Shown here piece by piece: positions 1 through 10,080 of a DNA stretch of 64,000 nt. A program made the translations under genes and the position numbers. The notes under the pieces are model-generated. The model had not been told where the DNA came from and made no database searches. It saw only the letters and a program-made list of their open reading frames with translations. Each line of letters starts with the position of its first letter. Position 1 is the stretch's first letter. This DNA is from Pectinophora gossypiella (lineage: Eukaryota > Arthropoda > Insecta > Lepidoptera > Gelechiidae). The stretch spans positions 11,904,678-11,968,677 of the forward strand of contig NC_065419.1 in the NCBI RefSeq assembly GCF_024362695.1, in the 5' to 3' direction.

Positions 1-945
1 CTTCGTGCCAACAAGCCGCTTTATAACTCGAAAATGCGGACTTTTTGAGTTTATTCGTTTGGGGTTCGGAGTAGGAGTCTGGTCCGAGGGTAGGGGCTTA
101 GGTTTCATCATTCATCGTCACCACCTTTCATCATTTCATTATTCTCATGGCTGTATGGGCAGAATTCCCTTTGCCTTGCCCTTCGGGGAAAACAGAAAAA
201 AAAGATACAATTGTAAATTACATAGACATTTTGATGTACATTGCGAAGGGTGTGATCACAAATATTTTGCAGCTTCATATTAGCTACGTAATGAACACCA
301 AATATTCGTAATTTACAATTGTTAAGTTTTATGAAACAGGCCGAACAGACAGAAAGCAATATTGCTATTTGACATTTGTTTGCATTGCGCACTTTTATAT
401 GCGCGAATGTCAAATTGCAATATTGCTTTTTTAGATGAATTGCTTCGATGTGGTGATTTTAACCCCCCAGGTCGCAGACAATTAGATAAGATTTCAGTGG
501 CCACCCATGACCCAACCTATCGCCCAAGATCCGCCCATGTTAGATCATACAAACATAATAATGATAGAGTAGATATCGACAGGTCGACATGACCGATAGA
601 GGGCGTGTTGGAAATTGTACGGCTGTTTATTATCTGAGTGATGTTTTGCAGGTATCAAGTATCAAGTTGCAACAAACTCGGGACAATTACGTTGATTACT
701 TGTTTTTTGAAGTACAATGTCGTTGTTTCATTTGTTTTTTTTTTGTTTTGTATTTCCCCGAAGGGCAAGGCAAAGGGAACTATGCCCATACAGCCATGTC
801 TTATGTATTTTTTCTTGATGAATAATGAAATGATGAAAGCTGATGACGATGAATGATGAAACCTAAGCCCCTTCTTGGAGCAGACTTCTACTCCGAACCC
901 CAAACGAATTAACTCAAAAGTCAAAAGCGGCTTGTTGGCACGAAG
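1..945. repeat. Long inverted-repeat (fold-back) unit, left end cut by window
   Basis: Bases 1-198 are the imperfect reverse complement of about 750-945: CTTCGTGCC at the very start pairs with GGCACGAAG at 937-945, and the segments reading CCTTTGCCTTGCCCTTCGGG pair with each other. A second, smaller inverted pair lies inside (about 206-221 with 310-325). A MITE A copy sits in the loop at 353-470. It looks like a fold-back DNA element or two opposed copies of one repeat. No transposase is visible. The small ORFs here run through the arms and are not genes. Confidence 0.7.
353..470. mobile_element. MITE A copy (palindromic GCAATATTGC element)
   Basis: AGCAATATTGCTATTTGACA is followed about 40 bp later by its near reverse complement, then by GATGAATTGCTTCGATGTGG. 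The same arrangement recurs at 14430-14555, 35330-35388 and 55255-55340, sometimes inverted. The short palindromic unit with no coding capacity fits a MITE. Superfamily not determined. Confidence 0.6.
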
Positions 946-1155
946 CGAAAAGAGATAGGTACAATTTGTTTATAGAATATTCCGATATAATAACACTATA
1001 GCGAATGTTTTCCGACTAACTTAATGCGATCATTATCCACAAAACACCACTTCGTATTAATTATTTAGATTATTAATGATTCAATTCAATTCTTGATGAA
1101 TGTGGTGATTATTAATGAAGAAAGCAACTGTCCCGTTTCCGTTCCCGCCAAAAAG
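735..1155 (+). repeat. Dispersed repeat, copy 1 of 2 in window
   Basis: About 420 bp match 36531-36945 with scattered substitutions and small gaps. The match includes the right inverted arm and about 200 bp beyond it, as far as a shared GAAAGCAACTGTCCCGTT motif. The repeat unit is therefore larger than the arm alone. Confidence 0.7.
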
Positions 1156-1309
1156 TCCGTCAATGTTTCATTACGAGTAGATGAGTACATTTGACGTTTG
1201 TGCTTTAATGGTTTTTTTTGACGCGACATTAATTGTAGATTTGTCTCGAATGGCAGCCGGACTATGTCATCGTAGGTGGTAGTACAGTTTTTACAATAAA
1301 ATGACAGAC

Positions 1310-1440
1310 AGTATATTGAATTTGTCAGAAAATAAATTTAAAGCTCGTGTGAAGCTTACTTTATGTAAAAATACCTTATAACAAGATTAATGATTAAATC
1401 ATAAAAATGCCTGGTACATATTAAATAACTTGTAATGTAT
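1310..1440 (+). pseudogene. LINE-c reverse transcriptase C-terminal remnant
   Basis: Matches 52370-52540: the stretch coding NLSENKFKA followed by LTLCKN and the downstream TAAATAACTTGTAATGTA are shared. Only the last few dozen codons and the start of the 3' UTR remain, with frame damage. Confidence 0.6.
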
Positions 1441-1448
1441 ACCTAACA

Positions 1449-1677
1449 GCCTCCGTGGTCCAGTGGTTGAGCGCTGTCTATTTCCAGGTTTCGCTTTCGC
1501 TTCATCCACTCTCAGCAAAGCCTTCATACATGTTCACCGGTTTAGAGTACTTTTGACCAGGAGTTTCTTTAAAATATGAATTCGAAAATCATTGGTTTGG
1601 GCCCTGGATTCAATTCAACCCTGCGACCTCACAGTGATAATCAAGCGTTCTTCCAAAAGGGCTACCACAGCTCCGAG
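1449..1677. repeat. Two SINE head fragments (SINE-1 +, SINE-3 -)
   Basis: CCTCCGTGGTCCAGTGGTTG (1450-1469) is the A-box head of SINE-1. About 1562-1677 reads on the minus strand as the SINE-3 head (GTGGTAGCCC...TAGAACGCTTG and a B-box-like GGTTGAATTG), matching 45344-45440. Both are truncated. Confidence 0.6.
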
Positions 1678-1801
1678 TTTACAACTTAGTAATCCGTCGA
1701 ATTAGAAATGTACTCATTGGGTAAAAACTTTTTTATTGGGGAAAAGTACTCGTCCGTTCCGGGAAATCGAATAACAGGACGAACATCGGGTTAAACTAGA
1801 C

Positions 1802-2179
1802 CAGTGGTTCCTAACCTTTTCAATGTCACTACCCCTGTGAACAAGTATGGAAATTTAGTTTACCCCTAATTTAAAATAATTAAAACCACACAAAACGAAT
1901 ATATGTTTATTATGTAAGTAAGAAAATGCACGTTTAGGTAACTCGTAAAGTAATATATAAATCTCGGAGTTAACTAGTGTGAAGATTTAAATTGCTTTGC
2001 ATTCGCAAGTTTGACAATATTAGGTTCGGTTTCACTCAACGCGCATCTCATGTCGTGTTCAACATTCAGACGGTTTCTGGCTTTTGTTTTTAATGTAACA
2101 AGAGTTCATTCCGTGTTACCCCCCTAGAACCTCCGTTTTACCCCTGAGGGGGTAATTTCCCCTAGGTTGGGAACCACTG
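1802..2179. mobile_element. hAT-type MITE (CAGTGGTTCC terminal inverted repeats)
   Basis: The ends are CAGTGGTTCCTAACCT and AGGTTGGGAACCACTG, the classic hAT-like terminal inverted repeat. Flanks are AACTAGAC and CACTAGAA, which agree at 6 of 8 positions and fit the hAT nTCTAGAn-like 8-bp target. At 378 bp with no ORF it is non-autonomous and was mobilised in trans. Confidence 0.75.
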
Positions 2180-2267
2180 CACTAGAATATAGACGGCCAA
2201 AAAGGCACGTGCAAAACAAAAGAAGCACTCAGGTAGTCCCGCTAGAAAAGTTTTACTCTTGTAATTC

Positions 2268-2535
2268 CTGTCGAAGTAGAGCCACAAGTTATAAGACAAC
2301 TTGCAACCACTTTCGATAAGTATTGGTGTTATATCTATCTTTACCATACTGTGTATAAAACAGTGAAATATGTACGAAAACATTGTGAAAATACCATAGA
2401 CGAGAGTTAGTTTGTGCTGTAAATACATTATCACAAATTTAAGAGCCGCGCTCTTGTCGGTGTAGCATACTCCATGCTACTTTTTTAGGGAAAATTATGG
2501 GTAGTGGTTTCCCTATTGCCTTCCGCCCCGCAGTG
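2268..2535 (-). repeat. LINE 3'-end scraps
   Basis: About 2268-2330 matches the RTE-like tail at 37101-37303 (AGAGCCACAAGT...GACAACTTGCA). About 2430-2490 is the reverse complement of the LINE-b end (ACCGACAAGAGCGTGGCTCT) seen at 57400-57450 and 63190-63225. The following TAGGGAAAA...GGTAGTGGTTTCCCT also occurs at 7376-7440. Confidence 0.5.
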
Positions 2536-2639
2536 CTCTGTCTGACGCGAGTGGGTTGGTGCTCAAAGCAGTCTATTTCGAAGCCGTAAATACACTCAAC
2601 ATACCACTCCTCGCTAGCTACGCTTGTTTAAGTCCTATG

Positions 2640-3410
2640 TTATAGGGGACGACCCTATGAAGGACAAAAAGTATAGATGGCGCTATGGAGTTGCCTTCGT
2701 TTAACCTTCTAATTTCATGGATAACAGACATATTTGTTATTACACCCAGGCACAACACGTCGTCCACCCATTATTATTCTGACCAAAATAAAGAGAATCA
2801 TAATTCTACACCATATCAGATCAAAATATTAAGCAACAATTATTTTTCATATATGCCTCTGCAATTACATTATCTTTTTGAATATTTATGTACCCGAGTA
2901 ATGAGAAAATCGGTAATTGTCACGTTAAATCTGTACAACTCTATTATATTGTTTTCGGGGAACCGGACACAAATCGTGGAAACCACGCGATATCAATTAT
3001 ATATATTCCAAACACGAAATCAAACAATTATTATTCATTTTATTAAACAACTCGATACAAATAATATAAACCCGTTACGAATGCAAAGCTAGAACAAAAC
3101 GAATCCGTGATACTGATCAAATAATAGTTAACATAATAACGTACGTGATAAAGTAGTAATTAGATAAACACGTGTTGCGACTAGTTAATAAAACGACCCT
3201 AGTTATTCTGTTTTGTGCTATTTGAGTTCCATTTCAGTCTGACCTCTAATAAATTCACGAAAACCGCTGCGTTACAAACTTTTATTCTTATATTTCAACC
3301 GCTTTATTTGTTAGTTTTCAGTAAAAACATTGATTTGTTACTTATACATAAACTTTACAGACCGATTCTGGAATTATTTTCAGTTTTAAAACTAACTCTA
3401 ACTTTGTTAT
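2640..3410. other. No gene recognised
   Basis: A 135-codon open frame (2685-3092) has no recognisable domain and AT-driven composition. Part of it (about 2865-2945) is related to non-coding sequence at 57870-57950, so it is more likely repeat DNA than a gene. Confidence 0.5.
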
Positions 3411-3418
3411 GCACTCAT

Positions 3419-3797
3419 TGGTACTAGTTCCTGCAGACGCCATCTAATTTTATTTTAAGTTAGACCTGTCATTTTTTATCCGCCGAAAAGGAAAGGGACG
3501 GGTAATCGACAGGCATAAAATTTATCGAACATACGTCAATTTTAAACAGAAATCTAAAACAACCGTCTAAACATTTTACATCGGCCAATAATCCGACAGA
3601 ATTAAGTTGACAGCACACGTCAAACGGTTTGCATACCAGCGAGATACTTTTTGATTCGCCCGGGCTATTCATTTATTTACTCATTCTTCCTAAAATTTAC
3701 GGCTGTCAATCATCCGTCTCTTTCCTTTTCGGCTAATAAGAAGATGACAGGTATAACTTAAAGTAAAATTAGGAGGTGTCTGCAGGAATCGGGGCCA
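3419..3797. mobile_element. MITE B copy (fold-back, about 380 bp)
   Basis: Starts with GGTACTAGTTCCTGCAGACG and ends with GTCTGCAGGAATCGGGGCCA, nearly inverted. The internal arms TTATCCGCCGAAAAGGAAAG and CTTTCCTTTTCGG also pair. Related copies lie at 8985-9125 (half), 11308-11674, 31407-31779, 37540-37770, 43201-43558, 55836-56273 and 58533-58882. No transposase. Confidence 0.75.
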
Positions 3798-3804
3798 TTA
3801 CCTC

Positions 3805-4055
3805 CCTAGAGCGAAGGGAAAACCAGCCCAGCCCAATGCAGGTTAGGTCACATACCTCCGAAACACATTTTCTCGGGTATGTGGGTTTCCTCACGATGTT
3901 TTCCTTCACCGCTGAGTACGTGATAATCATTTATGATCTATACGTGGGATCTAAACGCACGGCAGAAGGCAAGATTGAAACCAATAGTTTATTTTTCCTA
4001 AAAAATAGCATGGAAAATAATGCACCGACAAGAGCGTGGCTCTTAAATTGGTGAT
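3805..4055. repeat. SINE-3 body (-) and LINE-b end (+)
   Basis: 3805-3950 is the reverse complement of the SINE-3 body (GTGGGTTTCCTCACGATGTT; GAGTACGTGATAATCATTTA). 3993-4055 contains CACCGACAAGAGCGTGGCTC, the terminal codons of LINE-b. Both are fragments. Confidence 0.6.
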
Positions 4056-4590
4056 GAATAACTCCGCTTAGCTTAAACTCTGTCAGCAAAGCACAGCTCA
4101 GCTCAGCATAGAAACTGCTCACCGCAGCTATACAGCCATCAGCGATCTCTGCACAGCAATTGTTAAAGTATACTAACTTACCTCAGACCACTGATTGTAG
4201 AATGATGATATGGGTTTGTTAACCCATTGCATTCGGGATGGAATGACCAAACAGCGGCCTCATTAGCAATTCAAACAGATCTATCGTTGTTACTCTGCCC
4301 ACGTTGAATAGATTATCTTTTGCCGTTCATTGGTAGCGCTCGCGTTGTGGGATAAATTATTGAATGTTGATCTGTACAGGTAACATGTGTACCGTGATAA
4401 AATATTGTCACCGTCATTTTATCGATTCCGACGATAAAATTATGTCATTCTGTCGATTGATGTTAATATGTGAAACCAAATAATAATAATATCATTTATA
4501 TCAGATTTAAAATCCATACATTAAAATAGATACCACAAACAATTAAAATAGTAAAAATCAAATTACAAAGTAAACAAATAAGTCAAATCG
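4056..4590. other. No feature recognised
   Basis: AT-rich sequence without an ORF, RNA gene or clear repeat match inside this window. Confidence 0.4.
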
Positions 4591-4602
4591 TTCTGTTAAA
4601 AT

Positions 4603-4864
4603 GGAGGAGCTCGGTGGCGCAGCGGTTAACGCGCTCGGTCTGCGATTGTTGAAGTAAAGCAACTTTCGCAAAGGCCGGTCATAGGATGGGTGACCACAAA
4701 AAAAAAGGTTTCATTTCGAGCTCCTCCGTGCTTCGGAAGGCACGTTAAGCCGTTGGTCCCGGCTGCATTAGCAGTCGTTAATAACCATCAATCCGCACTG
4801 GGCCCGCGTGATGGTTTAAGGCCCGTGCCCCAGCAGTGGGGACGTTAATGGGCTGATGATGATG
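4603..4864 (+). mobile_element. SINE-2, tRNA/5S rRNA-like head, with target duplication
   Basis: The insert is bounded by a perfect 12-bp duplication TTCTGTTAAAAT (4591-4602 and 4865-4876). The head has a tRNA-type A box TGGCGCAGCGG, then GAAGTAAAGCAAC and GGATGGGTGACC, which resemble the A and C boxes of the 5S rRNA internal promoter. A central domain starting GTGCTTCGGAAGGCACG at 4728 is shared with SINE-1, and the tail is a GATGATGATG run. A RNA polymerase III-transcribed, LINE-mobilised SINE is inferred. Confidence 0.8.
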
Positions 4865-5055
4865 TTCTGTTAAAATACGAAAAAAATCACGTGGCACGCA
4901 TGTTAGAGAAAAAACAAATTTACCGATTTCGACAACATTTATTTAATCGATCGATAATTTTATCACGTTGCGATGTTGGACCGGCTTGAGAGTTTTTTTA
5001 CGTTCCTCAAAAATAATATAATATAACTTCTTGTATAATATACGTAATATTAAAA

Positions 5056-5200
5056 CATAAACAGCCTATATACGTCCCACTGCTGGGCACAGGCCTCCTC
5101 TCAATCAACCGGAGGGAGTATGGAGCATACTCCACCACGCTGTTCCAATGCGGGTTGGTGGAGGTGTTTTAAATACCTCCACCAACCCGCTATTTTTTTA
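5056..5200 (-). mobile_element. SINE-4 fragment (3' part)
   Basis: The minus strand reads the SINE-4 body and tail (GTCCCACTGCTGGGCACAGG appears on the plus strand). It stops at an inverted GGTGGAGGTGTTTTAAATACCTCCACC-like palindrome near 5160-5190, so the head is missing. Confidence 0.65.
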
Positions 5201-5227
5201 ATATTAAAACGTAAAAATAAAATTTTA

Positions 5228-5290
5228 AGTTTTGGTCAATGTACGTCCTTCTAGGTCTTCCTCTGCCAGCTACCACCAACTTCAAGGTAA
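5228..5290 (-). pseudogene. LINE-a RT C-terminal scrap
   Basis: Reverse complement of the segment at 5823-5873 that codes RGRPRRMYIGQI. About 50 bp are recognisable. The 95-codon plus-strand ORF over it is antisense and not a gene. Confidence 0.55.
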
Positions 5291-5820
5291 GTATGGTAGA
5301 CAATATATCAATATCGTAATTCAATCACCGATAACTAATAATACAAACGATGTAAGCAGTAAAGAAGCTTGTTTTAGCTTCCTCGCTATACAGTTGTTCC
5401 AAACTGTCACTGCTAACCAAAACTCCTTCAGAACGAGGGTCGGATCATTTATCAGACCGTATCAGAGCCTGCCAATACACCCGCACTCCCCAAATTGGAA
5501 CGTTCGAGCCTCCCAATAGCCTTAAAACACAAATAATAAAGCTCAAATTCAAATCTCTATCGATATCCTCCAGCAAAAGTAAAATTGTTTTTCAGGGGTG
5601 TGATTCCGATATATTCCCGATAAAATGTTAGGTTTTCGTATTTAAATGAGATTGGCGACAGGTTATCACAAAGTCGCCGAGTTATTTTGCATAATATTTA
5701 CTTTTCGTTGTAATATTAAAATCACGGTTGCCCGTGTGAAATTGCGATGTTTTATGGTAATATTTAAATGTACTTTTTATTATCAACTGTTTCAGTAAAG
5801 GTTTGTATAAATGATTCAAT

Positions 5821-6056
5821 TTGGTTGGTGGTATCTTTGACAGAGGAAGACCCAGAAGAATGTACATTGGCCAAATTAAAGATGTCCTTAGAAAAGGTTT
5901 AGTACGATTTACTCTGAACCGGCGTGCGTGTATGAAACGATCGATGAATGTGGAGGAAGCAAGAGAAGTCTGTCAGGATCGAAGCAAATGGAATTCCATA
6001 GTCTCTGCTTGCCCCGGTGGGAAATAGGCGTGAGTTTATGTATCTATGTATGTATT
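5821..6056 (+). pseudogene. LINE-a: C-terminal end of a non-LTR retrotransposon RT
   Basis: Codes for RGRPRRMYIGQIKDVLRKGL...MNVEEAREVCQDRSKWNSIV followed by a stop and a GTGAGTTTATGTATCTATG tail. Basic RGRPR followed by a DRxxW segment is the usual C-terminus of insect endonuclease/RT LINE proteins. Only about 65 codons remain (5'-truncated). Related ends: 16615-16792, 59850-59995, and on the minus strand 5228-5290 and 45838-46060. The clade is not certain (RTE-like). Confidence 0.7.
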
Positions 6057-6479
6057 TAATTTCAATCTTTTTATTACGACAGAAGCTTTTTTCTTGGGTT
6101 AGTAAAGTGACAATCAGTTCTTTACACTAAGTAGACGATCAAAGCTGGAATTCCGGAGTTTCGTACGGTTTTTCTGATATTTCAACTTTGGAATTGATTA
6201 CTCCAATATCGTAATTCCGGAGTTCGGAATTACTTGATACTGAATGACAAAAGACCGATTGAATAATGCGCGAACACTCAATTTAGTGAAGAATAATTAC
6301 TAATACTTAAAATCGTTCCGACCGTTCGTTGCAATAGTTTTTTTAGTGCAATAGAGTACAATACAATTCAATACAATACAGTACACATATACAAACATTA
6401 CAAGTATACTTTATTGCACCAAAATAAAAGAAATTATTTACAAAAGAGACTTTTAAAAGAACGTCTATTGTGCCGAGGA

Positions 6480-6597
6480 TTTTCTTGCAGTAGTTTTAGG
6501 CGCATGAGACGTTCGTTATGTAAAAATTGACGATTCAAAGTGTAACTTTGTTACCTATTGAATAAAGATATTTTTGAATTTTGAATTTGAACTTAAT
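6480..6597 (+). repeat. LINE-f 3' end
   Basis: TTGCAGTAGTTTTAGGCGCA ... GTAACTTTGTTACCTATTGA ... GAATTTTGAATTTGAA. The same 3' end with a short A/T-rich tandem tail occurs at 7905-7985 (partial), 8155-8250, 8594-8690 and 34275-34370. Non-coding. Confidence 0.55.
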
Positions 6598-6756
6598 TAG
6601 GTACATGGAAAATGGCGGCCATATCACTTAAAGCGATTTACATTACAAAAGCACATTACAAAAAAGCGAAAGTACATTTGTATTCATTCCAATCAATTTA
6701 CAATATAATGGTTGTTCTCTCCAGTAAATAAAACATACCCTTCCTCGTAAATATGT

Positions 6757-6960
6757 ACATACATAACCTAACGCCGGAAACCCCTAATGGGGTTAAATTG
6801 GGAGTATACAAAGACAACTTGGAGCCAATGCGCACTGTTGGTATGAAATCCTAAGATGGTTATGACGAATATGATGGACTATTTATATGGGTGCTGAAGT
6901 AATCATCAGAATATAGCTCTGCCTACCCTATTAGATAATATGAGCGTGAGTCTGATGCAG
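6757..6960 (-). repeat. RTE-like 3' tail, degenerate
   Basis: ACATACATAACCTAACGCCG, then AAGACAACTTGGAGCCA and TCCTAAGATGG, parallel the insert at 37101-37303. On the minus strand it ends in a (TATG)-type tail. Confidence 0.5.
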
Positions 6961-7042
6961 CTCTGACGTTGCGACAACATCCGTGTGGCATCTTACTAAT
7001 TTGTTCATTACGTAGCAGTTGTACTTTAAAGTACTCCATTTA

Positions 7043-7110
7043 TGCTACGGGCGTCTACGGTTGCTACGGGCGTCTACGGTTGCTACGAGCGCTACGTAAA
7101 TGTGGTAATA
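7043..7110. repeat. Short tandem repeat, 19-bp unit
   Basis: TGCTACGGGCGTCTACGGT occurs twice in direct succession (7043-7061, 7062-7080), followed by degenerate TGCTACGAGCGCTACG and further CTACG-rich sequence. Confidence 0.75.
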
Positions 7111-7330
7111 GCGCTACGACCTAGCTACGGTGCTAAAGTTGTCGTGGTATACAGTTCAAGAAATAGTGGCAAAAACGGTCTCATGCCATAATGTCACAGA
7201 GAAGGATTTTTGGGACAGATTTTTTATTATTTCCTGCATGATCAATAAGGTCGCCTATTGTGCGTTTCTGTATTAGTTTGTCTTTGTTCTCAATTATTGC
7301 AGATGAGATAAATTCTTACGAAATCACTTA

Positions 7331-7440
7331 CACACTAATTTAAGAGCCACGCTCTTGTCGGTGAAGAATTCTCCATGCTACTTTTTTAGGGAAAAATAGG
7401 GTAGTGGTTTCCCTCTTGCCTTCCGCCCACGAACTACAAC
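7331..7440 (-). repeat. LINE-b end plus associated repeat
   Basis: Near-duplicate of 2430-2535: GAGCCACGCTCTTGTCGGTG, then CCATGCTACTTTTTTAGGGA and GTAGTGGTTTCCCTCTTGCC. The two copies share both parts, so they descend from one element end. Confidence 0.55.
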
Positions 7441-7904
7441 ATCAAACTACTCTACTTATGAACTATTGCACCATACAAATAATTACAGGAAGGTAAACAC
7501 TGAAAAACGAAAAGCCCCGAATTGAAATCCTCACAGATCTCTTAATAAAAAAAACTTAACAAATGTAACCCGAGTCAAACTTTTTTACGGGACACCACAG
7601 CAAAAAGTCCCGTTCCTGTCACAAGACAAACACGGGATTTCAACCTGTATAATACGGGAACCCCTGTTTGTACTTTTCGTTACCCAAAAATATTATATTC
7701 ATGATTTTAGCGGTTACTGTGTGATGCGATTTTATTTTTGTTTACGAATGTGAAATATATAGGTCAGTTTGGGTCGCATGTTTCCGGAATATTTATGGAC
7801 GGTATTTACTTTTAAATTTAGAACGCCGGTTTTTATACTGTTTTGAAACCGGCGGGCAGATGATATCGTTAAACGGCAAAAAAGTTGTCGATATAGGTAC
7901 TATA

Positions 7905-8250
7905 CAGGTTGTGGGAAGCTGCAGTACTTTTAGGCGGATGAGACGATCGACAAAAAATATATTTATGTAAAATATATTTTTCATGTCATCCAACCCGCAG
8001 TGGAGCAGCGTGGTGGAGTATGCTCCATACCCCCTCCGGCTGATTGAGGGGAGGCCTTTGTCCAGCAGTGGGACGTATAACATAACATAACAAATACTTT
8101 ATTGCACAAACAGGAAAAAGCAAAATACAAAACAAAAGAGAAATAGAATGAGCATGATGGTATATAGGCTGTTTATGTATGCAAAAAATACGATTCAAAC
8201 TGTAACTATGATACCTAATGCATAAAGATATTTTTGAGTTTGAGTATACC
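7905..8250. repeat. LINE-f ends surrounding a SINE-4 tail
   Basis: 7984-8092 is a plus-strand SINE-4 3' part (CAACCCGCAGTGGAGCAGCG ... CAGCAGTGGGACGTATAACA). It lies between a LINE-f-like stretch (7905-7983) and a segment 8093-8250 that carries TTTATTGCACAAACAGGAAA (also at 13530-13550) and another LINE-f end. Confidence 0.55.
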
Positions 8251-8462
8251 ACCGCCACGGTTAGTGCGTTACTATGCCTTTGCCCTAATGAAACTGTAAA
8301 CGTCATGTGCCCGACTGTACTGTTAGGACTCCTAATTTCTATATATTTTTTTTAAATCAACATCAGCACCCTTGTCAGTAGAGCCTAAAATAAAATGCCT
8401 TGGCGGTTAGGTTTGGCAGTCGCGTTTGTTAAAAAACCGGACGAGATAACGCAAGGGAGATG

Positions 8463-8690
8463 TTTTTTATTGACGTGACTTATTGTAGGTTTGCCTCAGA
8501 TGACACGGCCGGACAGATAGGGAGTGTTGAGGGCTCTCACACAAAATGTATTTTCGAGGATCACGAATCCGCTAATCGATGAGTCATATTTGTTGCAGTA
8601 GTTATAGGCGGATGAGAAGTTCGTTATGTAAATAAATACGATTCAAAATGTAACTATGTTACCTATTGATAAAAATATGTTTGAATTTTA
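8463..8690. repeat. Repeat G fragment and LINE-f 3' end
   Basis: 8463-8560 carries TTTTTTATTGACGTGACTTA ... GGAGTGTTGAGGGCTCTCAC, a diverged repeat G start. 8594-8690 is a LINE-f end. Confidence 0.5.
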
Positions 8691-8696
8691 ATTAGT

Positions 8697-8820
8697 TTTT
8701 AATCACTTCTTCTTTCGTGTGGGTTGTGAGGCGGATTACCAACGCCATCAACACTGGCGTCAGGGTTACTATTGAATCGCCAAAGGCCTGACATGGCTCA
8801 TGTAACGACTACTAACTTGC
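8697..8820 (-). mobile_element. SINE-1 3' fragment
   Basis: CTTCTTCTTTCGTGTGGGTT ... CGCCAAAGGCCTGACATGGC is the reverse complement of the SINE-1 3' half (compare 38630-38716). Confidence 0.65.
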
Positions 8821-8984
8821 ATAAGTTTAAATCAGTGAAAATAACATTGACTGAATCCATGTTTAGAAGTTATGTAACATAATGTAAAAAAATATACTCA
8901 ATTGTACGTGCTTTACCCAAATCATAGGCGACCACGGCAGTACTTGACTTAAATAATTCAATCAGCGTTCCTGGCATTATTTTA

Positions 8985-9125
8985 TGACAAATTGACCCCG
9001 ATTCCAGCAGACACGTCCTACTCGTAATTTTATTTTAATTAACACCCATCATTTTCATATCCGCTAAAAAGGAAAGGGACAGATGATTGACAACTGTTAA
9101 TTTTAAAATGAATGAGTGAATAAAT
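8985..9125. mobile_element. MITE B half copy
   Basis: GACCCCGATTCCAGCAGACA ... AAAAAGGAAAGGGACAGATG ... ATGAATGAGTGAATAAATGA matches one arm of MITE B. The other arm is missing. Confidence 0.6.
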
Positions 9126-9180
9126 GAATAACTTCATCTTGTCAAGAAAGACAACAAAACAAAGTTGAAAAAGTACTTAC

Positions 9181-9471
9181 ATAAATAGCCTATATACGTC
9201 CCATTGCTGGGCACAGGTCTTCTCTCTATCAACCGGAGGGGGTATGGAGTATATTCCACCACGCTGCTCCAATGCGGGTTGGTGGAGGTGTTTTTTACGG
9301 CTAATAGCCGGGACCAAAGGCTTAACGTGCCCTCCAAAGCACGGAATCATCTTACTTTTTCGGACAATCAGGTGATTCAAGCCTGAAAAGTCCTTACCAA
9401 ACAAAGGACAGTCTCACAAAGTGATTTCGACAGTGTCCCCATCGGAAATCGAACCCGGACCTCCGGATCGT
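9181..9471 (-). mobile_element. SINE-4, nearly complete
   Basis: The minus strand carries a B-box-like head (on the plus strand, ATCGGAAATCGAACCCGGAC), the central domain (CTTAACGTGCCCTCCAAAGC) and the tail (TATACGTCCCATTGCTGGGC). The A-box end is truncated near 9471. The ORFs across it are SINE sequence. Confidence 0.7.
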
Positions 9472-9699
9472 AAAAAGTACTTACTCTGACGTATCTCGCG
9501 AACATAACAAATTTAAGAAAAAAATACTTTTTATGCTGCAATCTTGGGATGGGTGTAAGCTACATAGGCTGCAAAAGATCGTGAGGAGTGGAAATATGTT
9601 ATTCGAGTCCTGCATCCCAACCGGGGAAGGGAGGATAAAAGGGTTAGAAGAAGAGAATCTTGACATGGCAATAGTAACGACCTGAATGTTCGGTGAAGC

Positions 9700-10080
9700 G
9701 AAGTGCTGTCGCCTACATTTCAGCTTCTAGTTTTTATCCTCATTCGTATCGGACCCCGACCTAACTCCAGCTGGGTTACTTTCACCTTAAATAGCCGTAA
9801 GTCACTAAGGAGTAAGGGGGAGAGCGCAGACTGTCTCTCTCTCGCTCGCACTTACGAGTTAACAGGCAGATAGTAAGAATGAGATTTTTGTATGGAGTAT
9901 CCTGGGTCCTGTCGAACATGATGGATCATCTGTAAGAGCGATAAGCTGATCCCCTATCATCATACGTTTTATCATTATCCACCTTAGGACTATGTATCAA
10001 AAGTGGCTGCAAATAGTTTCCTGATTATTTGTAGTTCTGCCCACCCCTTCGGGAATACGGGCGTAAGTTTATGTATGTGT
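9700..10080 (+). repeat. MITE F fragment and RTE-like 3' tail
   Basis: 9775-9905 (CTTAAATAGCCGTAAGTCAC ... AAGAATGAGATTTTTGTATG) matches the MITE F copy at 22720-23040. 9920-10080 (CTGATCCCCTATCATCATAC ... GTAAGTTTATGTATGTGTG) is a plus-strand version of the tail at 37101-37303. Confidence 0.5.

Noticed and set aside
2685..3092. 135-codon ORF as a gene
   Set aside because: AT-driven composition, no domain, and part of it resembles non-coding sequence at 57870-57950.
3469..3672. MNSPGESKSISLVCKPF ORF repeated at 58652-58876, as a conserved small protein
   Set aside because: It lies inside MITE B arms. The similarity comes from shared element sequence, and other copies break the frame.
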